A DNA stretch of 64,000 nucleotides from Rachicladosporium sp. CCFEE 5018 (Eukaryota > Ascomycota > Dothideomycetes > Cladosporiales > Cladosporiaceae), in contig KZ111150.1 in assembly GCA_002077045.2 (NCBI GenBank), positions 752,061-816,060 of the forward strand. Direction: 5' to 3'. Shown here one piece after another: positions 1 through 11,563 of the stretch (position 1 is the first letter of the stretch; every line of letters starts with the position of its first letter). The notes beneath the pieces are model-generated. The model did not search any database and was not told the origin of the DNA. It saw only the letters and a program-made list of their open reading frames with translations. The translations under genes and the position numbers were made by a program.

Positions 1-435
1 AATACTGTAGAAGGCAATCACAGCATCCAGTGACTTGAGTGGGAATTCCAGCTTCGTCATGTCGCCGTGAGCGAGCTTGACTTTCTTTGCGGCACTCCCA
101 ACATCGAGCTTCGAAAGGCTCTCACTGAGCATGTCCAACTGGGTCTTGGAAATGTCGTTTGCAGTGACTGTCCAGATTGCTGGCTTTGAAGCGAGTGCTA
201 GAGTGACGGGTTCGCCAGCTCCGCAGCCAAGCTCGAGGACTTTGAGCTCGCGTGAAGCGTCTTCCCCAGCGTCTTCAGATACACCAAGGTGCGTGTAGAG
301 CTTCTCAACAAGTTCGAGACGATGCTGCATGCTGACGGGTCGCGAGCGAGACCATTCGAGGTATCTTTCTGCGGACTTGTCGTAACCTTCCTCGATGAAT
401 TGTTTCGATTCCTCCGAGGGGTTTTTGGAGGCCAT
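1..435 (-). CDS. Class I SAM-dependent methyltransferase (N-terminal part, cut by window edge)
   Basis: Reading the minus strand from the ATG at 435 gives 145 uninterrupted codons to the window edge. The protein begins MASKNPSEESKQFIEEGYDK and carries the SAM-binding motif I VLELGCGAGEP at about residues 68-78. An acidic motif follows (TANDIS), then GDM and LDAVIAFYSI, which matches the post-II region of small class I methyltransferases. The substrate cannot be told from this part. No signal peptide or membrane segment is seen, so it is probably cytosolic. The C-terminal half lies beyond base 1. It is divergently arranged with the GH64 gene across 1.5 kb. Seen: motif I and an open frame. Inferred: the family call, which is secure; the reaction remains unknown. 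Confidence 0.85.
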   Translation of the reverse strand, partial: MASKNPSEESKQFIEEGYDKSAERYLEWSRSRPVSMQHRLELVEKLYTHLGVSEDAGEDASRELKVLELGCGAGEPVTLALASKPAIWTVTANDISKTQLDMLSESLSKLDVGSAAKKVKLAHGDMTKLEFPLKSLDAVIAFYSI

Positions 436-1969
436 ACTTGGCTGCAGGCGCGGAGTCGTTGATCCTGGCTGAGTGTCTCCAGATGTGAGCGTGACTTCGA
501 GAGACTCCTAGCGATGTGAAGACCGTCTGCTATATACTTGTATATGATGCGGATGAACGTCCTCGCAACGAGCTAGCCCGGTCCCGCGTGAGGGCGGTCG
601 CTACGTACGATCACCGCTTGCGTTTATGACAGATCGAAAAGCGATTTGGGAGATGATCATGCACCTTGGGAGATCATATACAGCTCGATAGACCGATCGC
701 GTCAAGGCTCGATACGGTCATTGTAGTATGCTGATGCTCGAATGGCAGAACAATCCGGCGTCAAGATGGATGAGAAGGGGCTGCCAAGCCAAGGTTTAGC
801 CGCGACGACTTCAACTTCTCCATGTTCTCGTGTTTTTCGTGCTTGCGATGCTCTTTTGTCCCACACGATACGCCAGTGGACGGGCGAAGAGGTCGTACAG
901 GAAAACTAGACAGGACGCATCTTCACTGGTGGATGCGCCCAAGATTGCTTTGTGGCCAGCCATTTCACACGGGCGATGAGCTTGCTCAGCTTTGCCCGAT
1001 TGCAGCTCTCCTCTCACACGAGGACTATCATCTCACACTCCCTCCGAAATGCAGACAGCGCGCCCAATCGAAACAAGCTGGGGGCGGGACGGGCAGGGCT
1101 CGTCAGTTGTCGAAGATTAGTCGAGAAAGACATGAGACACGAGTCGAGATTTCCCGGATCTGTCAATGCCAGGTGGGCTTGACAGTGAAACGATGCTGAC
1201 CGCGGCTCAAGCACTCCCTCTGGCAGCGGTATGTATTACTTTGTCCCTGTCTCCAAAATTACGACGATGCACAGCATCTCGGGGGAATCGTCGTCTGAGA
1301 GCACAAGGTATTGTCGCTTACCAAACAGCGCTGTGCCATTCGTTGATCCACTTTTCTTTTTTACTCTGTTACCTCTATCCAATCGTACCTAGTACTGGCC
1401 ACTCGGCATCTCAACAAGAGCTTCCGCAGAAAGGGTATGCGACTCGCAAGAGGCGCGACGGAACTACATCGCCTCCGCACTCTCAGACGCAGAGCCTGCA
1501 AGCGCACAATGGATTTCGCACTCTACGCTGTGGCTTCACGGCTTATGACGCTAGCACCGGTATCAAGTAGGTCGGTGATGGCATAAGTCACATCCGCAAA
1601 CATTTCCAAACACACGTTAGGCCTTTACTCTACCTCGTGCGCTGCTTTGTTGTTCAGCAAACTTGGCCAGCGCATCACAAGAATTCATATATGCTCTCCA
1701 ATTTGCCACAGAGCTGTACCACTCATATTCGCATCCATATTCAACTGGCCCACTGGGACTTACTAAGCCCTCGCACCTCTATCCGAACTCGCTGGAGGCA
1801 CATTGCCCCTCGTGTCTTCGGGTGTCTTCACAATCGACAGCTTGGACAGTATCATATTAAACTGAACAGCATCAAGGACTTCGCCATCGTATAGCACCGG
1901 TATTAGGCACAGAAAAAGGTCGATCGAAATTTCTGACGCAGCTGGATTCCTTCGTCTGGGCTCGCCGGC
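436..1969. other. Divergent intergenic region, no gene seen
   Basis: This 1.5 kb lies between the methyltransferase and GH64 starts. Open frames here are short, overlap on both strands and lack recognisable motifs or plausible splice partners. It should contain the promoters of both flanking genes, but I see no distinct element in it. Confidence 0.6.
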
Positions 1970-3592
1970 ATGGCAGGCTTCAAGTCCTTCGGTCTTGGCC
2001 TCTGCTTTCTCTTGCTACATACCACGATTTCATCCGCTACGCCATCTACGCCAACCCTGGACCTCGAGCTTCTTCCTCAGCCTCCTTTCATAGCCGCCCG
2101 AGATGCCGTCGTGCCTCTGACGCTGAAGCTGGTGAACGGCTTGCCCAGCAACAATGTCTACGCGTACATCACAACGGCGGACCTCCAGACCAATCAATCG
2201 ATCCTGGTCACGAGTACCGGCGCAAAACTCGTTCCAAGTCCGGCGAAGCTCTACGTTCCTGAAAGAGTGCCGTCGGACTGCGGCATCCTTCTCGGTGCGC
2301 CAGGGGTTACGACGTCGGTGCCCGTAGACTTCCCACTTTCGAATGCTCGTGTGTACTTCGCCGCAGGCGAAATGGAATTCTGGGCAATTCGCACCGAGGA
2401 TAGCTACTCGCTGACCAACCCGAGCTGCGAATCGGGAAAGTCGGGTTTCATCGAGGTCAACCAAGGAGCTGACGGCATGGTCTGGGCGAATCCCAGCTTC
2501 GTGGACTACGTCGGCCTCGCCTCACCATTCGAGTTGAAGTCGAAGACCGACAATATGACGATCGAGAGCATGCCTGCCGATGGCGCGGCACGAGTATGCC
2601 AGCGCCTCAAGACAGCTGAGGAAACCTCCGCTTTTCCGTGGTCCTCACTTTGCAAACATGACGATAAGGGCGCGGTATATCAAGTCGCAAGCCCTATGCA
2701 CGGCAATGCGACGCTGTTCAATGGATACTGGAACACCACAATTGACGCAGTTTGGAATTTGATCGCCAAGGACGGCATTACGTTCGACCTGCAGTCAATC
2801 GCATACGGTAACGTGACTTGTCGCATGGACGCTGACAGCAGCACAATGATCTGTGATGGTATCTCCCAACCGTTTTCGAAGCCTCTCAGTGATCACATCT
2901 GGGGCTGCGTCGGCGGTCCTTTCACTGGCGCAAATAACGCGCACGGCCATATTGGATCGAGGCTTTGCGCTGCCTTTCATCGCGGGACATTGCTTCTGCC
3001 GGGTGGGATGTGTCAGCCTTCACAGCCGGCTAGCATGTACTACCAGACAGGTCAGATATTCAACGAGTACGCCAAGGCTGTGCACGCTGTCTCGCAAGAT
3101 GGCAGAGGCTACGCTTTGTCCGTCGACGACGTAAAGGCTGCGATCATGGGTCCGGAGGTCGCTGGTCTCGTTGGGATGAAAGACGTCACTGAGCTCACGA
3201 TATTCGTCGGTGGACGGGCAGGACAAGGCACTGGACCGGTAGCGTCACCGTCGCCGTACACAGCTGTAGCTTCCTCACCTGCGATTCTGTCGTTGGGCAG
3301 CAGTGCGAATTCGGCAAGCACACCCACGGCATACTCTAGCATTGTCACAACTCCAGCGTCGCCTTCCGCCGCAGACTCGACCATCAAGTCCTCTACTGGT
3401 GCATCTACACCCTCGCCGGCCACTCTGACGCTTTCTATGCAGGACAAGGGCGGGGAGCATACATTGGCGGCATCAGAAATATTGACAAAGCCAGTCAACG
3501 GCGGGGCGATGCGCACGTCATGGGTGACCGTGACGAAGGTGGAGACTGCGATCGTGGTGCAGACTACGACGGTCATGGTGTCCGCGCCGTAA
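1970..3592 (+). CDS. Secreted GH64-type beta-1,3-glucanase-like protein
   Basis: This is a single-exon gene of 540 aa. An N-terminal signal peptide (about residues 1-23, core LGLCFLLLHTTI) is followed by the GH64/thaumatin-like fold region to about residue 410. The stretch around FIEVN (E162) and NPSFVDYVGL (D179) corresponds by position to the Glu/Asp catalytic pair of GH64 laminaripentaose-producing glucanases. This assignment is inference from spacing and context. Residues 420-530 are Ser/Thr/Pro/Ala-rich, like the glycosylated tails of fungal wall proteins. There is no clear hydrophobic GPI-anchor end. The likely role is cleavage or remodelling of beta-1,3-glucan outside the cell or in the wall. 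ATG 1970 is the natural start because the signal peptide begins there. Confidence 0.82.
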   Translation: MAGFKSFGLGLCFLLLHTTISSATPSTPTLDLELLPQPPFIAARDAVVPLTLKLVNGLPSNNVYAYITTADLQTNQSILVTSTGAKLVPSPAKLYVPERVPSDCGILLGAPGVTTSVPVDFPLSNARVYFAAGEMEFWAIRTEDSYSLTNPSCESGKSGFIEVNQGADGMVWANPSFVDYVGLASPFELKSKTDNMTIESMPADGAARVCQRLKTAEETSAFPWSSLCKHDDKGAVYQVASPMHGNATLFNGYWNTTIDAVWNLIAKDGITFDLQSIAYGNVTCRMDADSSTMICDGISQPFSKPLSDHIWGCVGGPFTGANNAHGHIGSRLCAAFHRGTLLLPGGMCQPSQPASMYYQTGQIFNEYAKAVHAVSQDGRGYALSVDDVKAAIMGPEVAGLVGMKDVTELTIFVGGRAGQGTGPVASPSPYTAVASSPAILSLGSSANSASTPTAYSSIVTTPASPSAADSTIKSSTGASTPSPATLTLSMQDKGGEHTLAASEILTKPVNGGAMRTSWVTVTKVETAIVVQTTTVMVSAP

Positions 3593-5008
3593 GCCTCGCT
3601 TGACATAAGGGTGCTACGATGGAGTCGGCTAGACTAGGGAGATCTGCGGGATTTTGCGCGCGCAGCGACGCAGGCGTTCGACGGGATGTGTATACCCCAG
3701 ATCTAGCGAGGGATTGTGCTTGAAAGCATATAGTGGGAATGACCGGTAGCATAGAAGAAGTACGTTTGGTACGAAAGTTCATCATCTCACGAGATCTCTG
3801 TGCACTTATCATTTCTCTCAGGACTCCCCGTGCATAGCCATAGTTCCTGAGCATCTGTATTCTGCACTGCGGGTATGGTAATTCCATCGAAGGGACCGCG
3901 GACAGACCTTGAGAGCACGTTGACGTGTCCGATCTAGATTTGACAGTCTCCCACAGGCGCCAGAGGACAAAACGACACTCGTGGTGCAATTGATCAGAGC
4001 TCAAGAAAAGCATATTCCCCGGGGAGAGCGACGGCTTGTGTAGCGAGTCGTGCTCTCGACGCGTGATACACGGGAGCTCCTGACAATACCTACCTAGTCG
4101 ACGACGCAGGCATGTATCGAAGGCCGACAAAGGCACTCAACCCCGTGCCTAGGCACCCGAATGATCGACAAAGCGGTGTGAGCATAGCAGAGGATGCGGC
4201 GGAGTATACATGCTGACTGCGTCTCGTCACGAGGCTCTGCGGCGATGCACCACGAAGGATGAGGTCGGATTTCTCGTGATGCTCCTTCCGATGGCGGAGC
4301 GCAGCGGGAGTGCCGGTATTATCTCAATATTGTTGTTCGGAGTATTGCAGGTGGACTCGATACCTCTCGATAACATCTCCATTGTGACTTCCCTGGGCGG
4401 TGTCGGTGATGGGATGGGTTGATTGTAGCACTCGAGTGCAGCACGAATTTCTCGAGATGCATACCAACTTCATGATGCCGAACATTTCCCATTCATCTCC
4501 ATCCGTCCACTGCCAAGCCTCTCTTCGGCTCTCCACTTCACAAGCCTTGAAGCTTGCGCCGATCAGGATCTCACATCGCCCAAAATAGGGCCACCTAGCG
4601 CACGACCCAACCCTATCGAGCGCAAACCAAGCCAAGAAAGCTCCTCAGCTCGCGTGCCAATCCTCCGTCATACCACATGAAGGCTACCGTGGGAGTCGCA
4701 AAGCTAGCACAGCACGATGACCTCGCATTCTGCATGGCACCGGTACGACCACAGGCGTGGCCGTACTCGCGAAGCCTCGTGTGCAGATCCCCGTAAAGCC
4801 GTAGTCTGGTCTGAGCTGAGGCAGAGCCAGCGTAGGAGGATGGTCCGCTCCGCCCTACCGTGGACCCCGTAGATTGGTCGCTCGTCAAAACCGCGCCAGT
4901 GCCCGCAGCTCCTGCTGCACCGCCGTTTCGATTTACTGTCACTTTTCTCCCCTTATCGTCTGTGTTCGCGCCTTGCATATCGTCCCCTCCCTCTGTGCTA
5001 CCGCGAGC
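3593..5008. other. Intergenic region, no gene seen
   Basis: This 1.4 kb lies between the GH64 stop and the first ATG of the transporter. A longer in-frame extension of the transporter reaches back to 4874 but starts only at TTG, so it is treated as 5' flank. The remaining small frames show no motif. Confidence 0.6.
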
Positions 5009-7051
5009 ATGGCCGGTACACCCCCGCCGCCTGGAGGCAATGGCAATGGTGGTAATTCTACTCCTGATCCCTACGGCCGCCACCCTCATAAGTCCTGGCA
5101 GACGATACGATCAACGCATACTTGGGGTACGGAAGATACATACAGCATGACAGAGCAAATGCCCTCGCGGCCGGTATCCGACATGGAGCGCGCGCGGTTA
5201 CGACCATTAAGTGTAGAGGAGTTCCCCTGGATTTCGAGAGAGGTAGACGCTGAGCAATCCAATTACGCGCCCATAAGGAATGCGTCCACGCGAAAACCGC
5301 CCAAGTGGTACACTTCCGCACGCGACGAGGAAGGAGGCGGCGCTGTCTCACGTGGCGCGTCACGCAGAAGCAATCGGAATTTGCCAAGAGAGAGTATCGT
5401 GGACTTGCACTTGCTCGTTTCAGACTTGGATTTCTACGCTGGTGCAGTGCACGATTACGGCCATGACGCGCCGAGTGAGGACGAGTGGTATGAGGATGAG
5501 GAGGGCGATTGGCCATTGCCGCAAGACAGTGATGGAGCTACGTTCGGGGAGATCTCGATCTTGCGGAATAAGTCTGGGAAGGGAAGCAAGCTGCAGAGGG
5601 GTGCTTCGACGAGATCGAAGAGGAGTGAGAAAGACCACAACCTGGTTACTTGGGATGGACCGGACGATCCGATGAATCCCAAGAATTGGACAAGGAAGAT
5701 GAAGTGGGCTGCTACGATTACGGTGTCGCTGTTCACGTTCATCTCGCCGGTGTCGAGTTCCATGATTGCGCCTGCGCTACAAGACATCGCAAGAGACTTT
5801 GGGCTGAATCCAGAGTCTGGACAAGTCCCGCTCGCCATGTCAGTGTTCATTCTGGCTTTCGCTGTCGGGCCGCTCTTCATCGGGCCAATGTCAGAGTTGT
5901 ACGGGCGAAGAATTGTCCTCCAAGTCAGTGGCATGGTCTACTTCGCCTTCAATCTTGCCTGCGGCTTCGCGCAAAACAACAACCAGATGATCGCATTTCG
6001 CTTTCTCTCAGGACTGGGTGGCAGTGCGCCGCTTGGAATCGGCGGTGGCGTGCTAGGCGATCTGTGGATGCCACAAGAGCGTGGCAAGGCCATGGCAATG
6101 TACTCGCTCATGCCTCTTCTCGGACCCGCTATTGGGCCTATAGCAGGTGCCTTCATCGCTGGGAACGTCAGCTGGCGCTGGGTCTTTTACTCGACCTGCA
6201 TAGCCGCTATTGTCATCCAGATCATCGGCGTGTTCTTCCTGAAAGAGACGTACGCCGCTGAGATCCTTCGCCAGAAGAAATCGCGCCTCATCAAAGCTAC
6301 CGGCAACAAGGACTTGCACACCGAGTTCGAAACGCCCAATCGCAAGCTCTCAACCCATCTGCGCACCGCCTTCGAACGACCCTTCCGCCTGCTTCTCACC
6401 CAGCCAATCGTACAGATCATGGCCTTGTACATCGGCTACGTCTACGGCGTGCTCTACCTAATGCTCGCGTCCTTCCCCGCCCTCTGGTCCGGTCCGAACA
6501 GCATCTACAAAGAGTCCACCCAGATTGGTGGTCTGAACTACATTTCCCTCGCTGTTGGCTTTGTCATAGGCACTCAAATCGCTGCGAAAACTGCAGACAA
6601 GATCTACAAAAGCCTCAAAGCCAAGTCCGCAGACGGCAAAGGTCGCTCAGAGTTCCGTGTACCTCTCATGGTTCCCGGTGCGATCTTGGTCCCCATCGGT
6701 CTCTTCCTCTACGGCTGGGCCGCTCAAGCTCGCCTACACTGGATCGTGCCCAACATCGGTGCTGCGATCTTCGCGGCAGGCAACCAAATGGTGTTCCAGT
6801 GCTGTCAGACATATCTCATTGATGCGTACACGCGGTACGCGGCTAGTGCTATGGCTGCTACGACTGTGTTGAGAAGTTTGGGTGGATTCGCGTTCCCGCT
6901 GTTTGCGCCTGCGATGTACGGAGCGCTCGGGTACGGATGGGGTAACAGTGTGCTGGCTTTTGTCGGGTTGGCGGTGGGTGTACCGGTGCCTTGCTTGCTA
7001 TGGTGGTATGGGCAACGATTGAGGGCGAAGAGTCAGTTTGCTGCTGGGTAG
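5009..7051 (+). CDS. MFS drug:H+ antiporter of the DHA1 type (polyamine/multidrug transporter-like)
   Basis: This is a single-exon gene of 680 aa from the ATG at 5009 (MAGTPPPPGGNGNGG). About 230 residues of hydrophilic N-terminal tail, Gly/Pro-rich then acidic, precede the hallmark WDGPDDPMNPKNW of fungal DHA1 transporters. Twelve membrane segments follow from about residue 232 to 670. MFS motif A is seen as GPMSELYGRR near residues 292-301, and a large central cytoplasmic loop follows segment 6 (QKKSRLIKATGNKD region). Relatives of the yeast TPO1-4 and Aqr1/Qdr type export polyamines, organic acids or fungicides by proton antiport at the plasma membrane. The substrate here is not predictable. 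The open frame extends upstream to a TTG at 4874, which was rejected as a start. Confidence 0.92.
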   Translation: MAGTPPPPGGNGNGGNSTPDPYGRHPHKSWQTIRSTHTWGTEDTYSMTEQMPSRPVSDMERARLRPLSVEEFPWISREVDAEQSNYAPIRNASTRKPPKWYTSARDEEGGGAVSRGASRRSNRNLPRESIVDLHLLVSDLDFYAGAVHDYGHDAPSEDEWYEDEEGDWPLPQDSDGATFGEISILRNKSGKGSKLQRGASTRSKRSEKDHNLVTWDGPDDPMNPKNWTRKMKWAATITVSLFTFISPVSSSMIAPALQDIARDFGLNPESGQVPLAMSVFILAFAVGPLFIGPMSELYGRRIVLQVSGMVYFAFNLACGFAQNNNQMIAFRFLSGLGGSAPLGIGGGVLGDLWMPQERGKAMAMYSLMPLLGPAIGPIAGAFIAGNVSWRWVFYSTCIAAIVIQIIGVFFLKETYAAEILRQKKSRLIKATGNKDLHTEFETPNRKLSTHLRTAFERPFRLLLTQPIVQIMALYIGYVYGVLYLMLASFPALWSGPNSIYKESTQIGGLNYISLAVGFVIGTQIAAKTADKIYKSLKAKSADGKGRSEFRVPLMVPGAILVPIGLFLYGWAAQARLHWIVPNIGAAIFAAGNQMVFQCCQTYLIDAYTRYAASAMAATTVLRSLGGFAFPLFAPAMYGALGYGWGNSVLAFVGLAVGVPVPCLLWWYGQRLRAKSQFAAG

Positions 7052-7388
7052 AAGAGGGAGGAAGGGATCACGAGTCTCGTAATTTAATTTGTCTCATCGA
7101 GGTGTACATACTGGGAGGGGATCTGGCTGTACCTAGCGATGGTGTTAATGTTAATGTTGTGAACCCAACGCTTCTCTCGTCAGTGTCTTCTCAACTGGTG
7201 CCAATGCCATCATGACAGGCCGAAAGATCTTAATCCCCGGCCGAGTGTTCGACTCGACATCTGCTCCGAGACGACATAGTGGCCCGAGCTCTTCACCTCC
7301 GGCTTCGTCATGTACACTTCGTGCATGGGTGCCAGCATTAACACGTTCTGCGAATCGCACTTTCATACTGCCTCCTTCATCTATAGCA

Positions 7389-8377
7389 ATGGCCGCCCCA
7401 TTCTCAAGAGCTTTACGTATAGCGGACCGAAGTATTTGTAGGCAATGCGCCGCACTCCAGACTCGACGAACGCTCGCCTCATTCCCGCATCAATCTCGAT
7501 CGAGTGCCATAAGCACCCGGACTTCACAAACAGTATGGCAAGCTCGGGAACAACCTCGACGTAATCAGCAAGCACTGCGAACGTACAAAACAGTTGAGGA
7601 AGCGAGGTCTCGCAGCAAGTCTGGCGTAAGTAACCCGACGAACATCGCATTGTTTTACATATTGATCATGAGATCCAGCCCTTCTCCTGGCAAGCAGGCC
7701 TCCTCTTCCTCCTCGCCGGCGGCGGCCTGACCTTCTACTTCCGCTACGAGAAAGCCCGCATGTCCCGCGCCCGCATAGCAGAAGCCAACAAAGGCATCGG
7801 CAAACCACTCGTAGGCGGGCCGTTCACCCTCACAGACCACAACAACAAGCCCTTCACAAACGACAACCTCAAGGGCAAGTATAGCTTAGTCTACTTCGGC
7901 TTCTCACACTGCCCGGACATCTGCCCCGAAGAGCTGGACAAGATGGCAGGCATGATCGAGGCTGTGAAGGAGAAGCACGGCGAGGGCGTGCTGAGGAATG
8001 TGTTCATTACTTGTGATCCTGCGAGGGATACGCCGCAGGTGCTGAAGAGTTATTTGGCGGAGTTTCATCCGGAGGTTTTGGGGTTGACGGGGACGTGGCA
8101 GCAGGTCAAGGATGTGTGTAAAGCTTACAGAGTGTACTTTTCGACGCCGGCGGATGTGAAGCCGGGGCAGGATTATTTGGTGGATCATAGTATCTATTTC
8201 TATTTGATGGGTGAGTGAAGGTGGCGTGTGGAGTGACGGATGGACCTCACTGACAACATTTCAGACCCAGACGGTGACTTCGTGGAAGCGATCGGGCGGA
8301 ACTTCACTGTGTCGGCGGCAGCGAAGGTCATCAATGATCATATCGCCGACTGGAAAGGCAAGATAGATCGGTCATGA
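7389..8377 (+). CDS. SCO1: Mitochondrial copper chaperone SCO1
   Basis: Three exons: 7389-7625, 7679-8210 and 8265-8377, joined by introns of 53 and 54 nt, giving 293 aa. The start is ATG 7389 (MAAPFSRALRIADRS), which begins a basic, Arg-rich mitochondrial presequence. A single membrane anchor follows (AGLLFLLAGGGLTFYF, just after residue 83), then the thioredoxin-like SCO domain. The copper ligands are present: CPDIC (C157 and C161) and the distal histidine in VDHSIYFYL (H249). SCO1 delivers copper to the CuA site of cytochrome c oxidase subunit 2 from the inner membrane, facing the intermembrane space. The 337-nt gap from the transporter stop holds no gene. SURF1, another complex IV assembly factor, lies 30 kb away, with no sign of linkage in function or regulation. 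Confidence 0.95.
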
Positions 8378-8622
8378 GATGGCTGTGGACATGTACAGTG
8401 AGTGTATGATATGTACCAATACATTACCCTGCTTGATTTCTCCTAGCTCACTGCAAAGTCGTCTGGGCCATCACAAGCTGCGCCCTCAAACCACTAGACC
8501 AACATGACACATTATTGAGAACACGATCTTGGGAGCGGCAGCGTGGGAGAGAAGCACCCGTACGCGATGGCAACGCGATGCCAGCCGTTACACTACAACC
8601 TAGTATCAGATACAACAGCAAG

Positions 8623-9673
8623 ATGGACGACACGAACTATGTTATGTATTCTTGCATCGAGACTGCGGACAACGCGATCAGCGAGCTAGCCACATTCGCC
8701 CGGCCACCCGACAAGTGAGACTCCACCGCTACACGTCCATTTCAGCTACTGACACCGATCACAGCCATACCAATCGCACCGCCATACGTAACTACGTAGC
8801 TACCGTCACCGTAGAAGTCGAGGCAAAACAAGCAGGGCAACGTGCACTGCTCTCTCAATGGACGGAGATCTTCGAGTCGGAAGCACGCCACGTGGAAGCG
8901 CACAACTGCTATGATGCTGAATACATGAGAGATAGCCTGGATCTGGCGTTGCAGATCCGGTCGCGATGCTGGCCCGCTTACAGGTAGCGGTCGGAGCTAC
9001 AATCCAGGCGGACAATGATCATTACATGGAGGGCTTGCGTGGCCATGACGAGCCCGACGAGTGCCAGAGGGAGATGCAGGAGCGCCGAGGTCTCGGAACG
9101 TGCTCGCTGTTCAACCACAAGGACTACTTACTTCACTGGTCGGAGAACGAGGGCTTCGAAAGCGTACTCAAATTAAAGAAGCTCGGCGTTGAATATGCAG
9201 CGGATAATGTACTCGGTCTTGTCGCGAAAGGTTCTGCTGAGATGCTAGAGGAGATGTGGTAGCTGATTCGGGCTGAGACTGATCGTCTGAAGGTGGCATA
9301 CGAAGCGACAGTTCTGGCGGCCCGCGATCGAAGCGGCCCGATGGATGAGAGCACGATCGGGAGACTTGCTGACATGAGACTGGAAGCCGTGGAGGAGACA
9401 ATGTATGGCCATATACTGGGTGGAGGCGTAATGATTGTGACCACAGGTGGGCTGTGTGCCAAAGGCTTTACAAAGGTCTTGGGTTCAAGTAATTTATCTA
9501 CCAGCTTGGCTAGGGCACTCGTGAGCTATGCTACTTTCTCTCTGAAAGACTGGGCCAGGTCAACCACAAGTTGCTCTTTCAAGCTCTCGAGATCACTGCA
9601 CACTACGTGTATGATGGAGGAGCGTGCTGGACGAATGATAGAAAAGATCCACATCTGCAGGGGAGTAGGCTAG
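8623..9673 (+). pseudogene. Hypothetical gene or relic with unresolved exons
   Basis: From ATG 8623 (MDDTNYVMYSCIETADNAIS) a first exon could end at 8714. A good 50-nt intron (GTGAG donor, CTGAC branch point, CAG acceptor at 8764) joins it to NHTNRTAIRNYVATVTVEVE, which is open to a TAG at 8985. A third open stretch (8966-9262, another frame) has a helical, charged composition (KLKKLGVEYAADNVLGLVAK). It is interrupted by an in-frame TAG at 9260 and then continues to 9673 (ETDRLKVAYEATVLAARD). I recognise no family. Either several tiny introns are present or the gene is decaying. The only strong evidence for past coding is the good first intron and the helix-like composition across all pieces. 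Confidence 0.35.
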
Positions 9674-10072
9674 CGTGGCATCTCAGGTGAGTGCATTACA
9701 TTACGAGCCTCACCAGTAAGCTGCTAACATGTTGCGGTCTGCACGATGTTCAATATTACGACGCTATCCAGTACATCTGGCACGGTGGCGGTACGGTCGT
9801 GCTTCCCGTCACTTCCACCATCACCTGCTGTGAAACGCTCTCCGCGTTGTGACGAGGAGCTCGACGTACCAATTAACGGGGTGGCGCTTTACCTGCGCTC
9901 ATGATCGAGCCTGTGCTCATACCCGAGCGCCCGCCTTGTCAGGTCGTTCGTTGCCGACTTAGCACGCACTCCTGCAAACAACACCATCATAAAGCAGTAA
10001 CCCAATGTCTTGAGCATGTCACACTTTTTCTCTCATCACATCGCCGCCAATGTCCTGTATCTACACTCTGAC
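9674..10072. other. Intergenic stretch, nothing seen
   Basis: No open frame with recognisable features was found in this 400 nt between two poorly resolved hypothetical genes. Confidence 0.5.
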
Positions 10073-11199
10073 ATGGCTCCGGCCAGCAACACCGACGTCT
10101 CTGCCGCAGTCATCGAAGGCATAATCTCTTGCGATATCATGTTCATGCCGCAGGAGTGCTTCACGTAGGTCCGGGCTATACACGGCAAAGGCGCTACGCC
10201 GGTCAGCATCAATCGGGTGGTCGTAGGGAGCAGAGAAACGAAGCTGGAATGCAGTGCCCGGAGTTTTCCATCTTGTATCCAAAGATTCTTACCTTCGCCA
10301 CCGCGGCGGCTCGAAATACGACATGCGAATGTGTCCTATGGGCCCAACTGGAATGCATCCGATGAAGCACGCCACATTGACCGGGCGCATCCGTCTCTTG
10401 ATCGAGCCATATTGCTCTGCCATCCGGAAGCCGCGCGCGTGAGCAAGGCGGATCAAGTCAAGGTCGTTCGCAAGCGGCTCCAGCTCATCTGGCAGTACGT
10501 TACGAAGACGATCTGCCCGACACAAATGCCGATCCGACATGTCCAGATTGCGGCAAGGGGATTAAAGGGGCGCAGTTCCCTAATCCGTGTAAGCGACGTG
10601 CATCTGATACGGAGAACCCGGACTGCAACGCGGAAGGCAGCGACAGTAATGCGGAGCTATGGAGTCGCGTCACTGGTAGTGCAGACAAGGGCGATGAAGA
10701 CTTCCGTGCCACCCCTTTAGTGGCGAAGGGATGGCGCCTGGCGGGAGACGAAAGCGCGGGCGTGATTGTGATCAAAGTTGAGGATCAAAGTGCGGACATC
10801 GAAGACTTCGCCACCGCCTCACGACGTAGATTAGCGGCGGAGTTGAAGCGCGTTGAGGCAGAGAAGGTGATTGCTGCTGGCAGGTTCGAAGATTTGACTG
10901 CGGCGCATAGCGAGACCGCGATCAAAGTCGAACACCTGAAGGAGCAACTTCCATTGGCTGGGCGTGAACACTTGCGCATGGAGAACGAGCTCAATGAGGC
11001 TGTCCGCGAGTGTGGAAGGCTGGCAAGGGAGGTCGAGAGCATAGAGGCGGGCATGCAGTCGCGGCGTGATATGCTGATCGAGCGCTTGCGCAGGGAGGCT
11101 GACGATCCGGATCTCGCTGCCGCAGATCTGGCAGTCATGTTCGGGGCTACAGGGGTTGAGTCGATGAAAGGTGCACATTGGATGCTGTGTGAGGCTTAG
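10073..11199 (+). CDS. Hypothetical protein ending in a coiled coil, gene structure unresolved
   Basis: ATG 10073 opens MAPASNTDVSAAVIEGIISC and runs to a TAG at about 10166. Removing a 42-nt GTAGGT...CAG intron would continue to INRVVVGSRETK and on to about 10720. A second frame is open without a stop from about 10404 to 11199. It contains CPDCGKGIKG, then a strong coiled coil (RRRLAAELKRVEAEKVIA through EVESIEAGMQSRRDMLIE) and ends GAHWMLCEA. The splice or frameshift linking the two frames between about 10450 and 10600 could not be settled. The coiled-coil part looks genuinely coding. No family was recognised. It could be one gene with the fragments at 8.6-9.7 kb, but I see no supporting splice sites. 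Confidence 0.4.
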
Positions 11200-11511
11200 G
11201 GGAAAGCGTACGTGAATAGTCCTTACTGTCTTGGAGTGCCTGAGTCGGTCTCATCCCTGAGTGTGCATACGAAGGGGCATATATGCTCCCTCCTTCGCAC
11301 CTTCCTTGTCAACATTTCGGGTGCATCCCGCCGCTTGGCGGCGAATTCGACAACAAGTTCGCGCGCGCTCTCACGCTCTCCTTCTCCCCCCCATACGAGT
11401 CCCAGATCACCATCAGCGCACCCTCGAGGTGTTGCTGTACAGATAGGCAATCGCACTCGTTTCCGTGTTCTCCTGCTCTTCCCTCCGGGGTCGAGTGACT
11501 GGAAAAGCGCA

Positions 11512-11563
11512 GTCCACGGACTATAAAAGAGACCTCCCGTTCGGGAGTGACCCTCGAAAAAAT
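11512..11563 (+). promoter_or_regulatory. Conserved 5' leader with TATA-like box and hairpin (copy 1)
   Basis: This roughly 50-nt block sits directly against the helicase ATG and is nearly identical to 23462-23515, which abuts another gene. It contains TATAAAA at 11522-11528 and a perfect 6-bp palindromic hairpin CTCCCGTTCGGGAG, then GTGACCCTC and an A-run. It could be a core promoter, a 5'-UTR element, or both. Confidence 0.6.

Noticed and set aside
4874..5008. 45-codon N-terminal extension of the DHA1 transporter
   Set aside because: It begins at TTG; the ATG at 5009 gives a family-typical tail.
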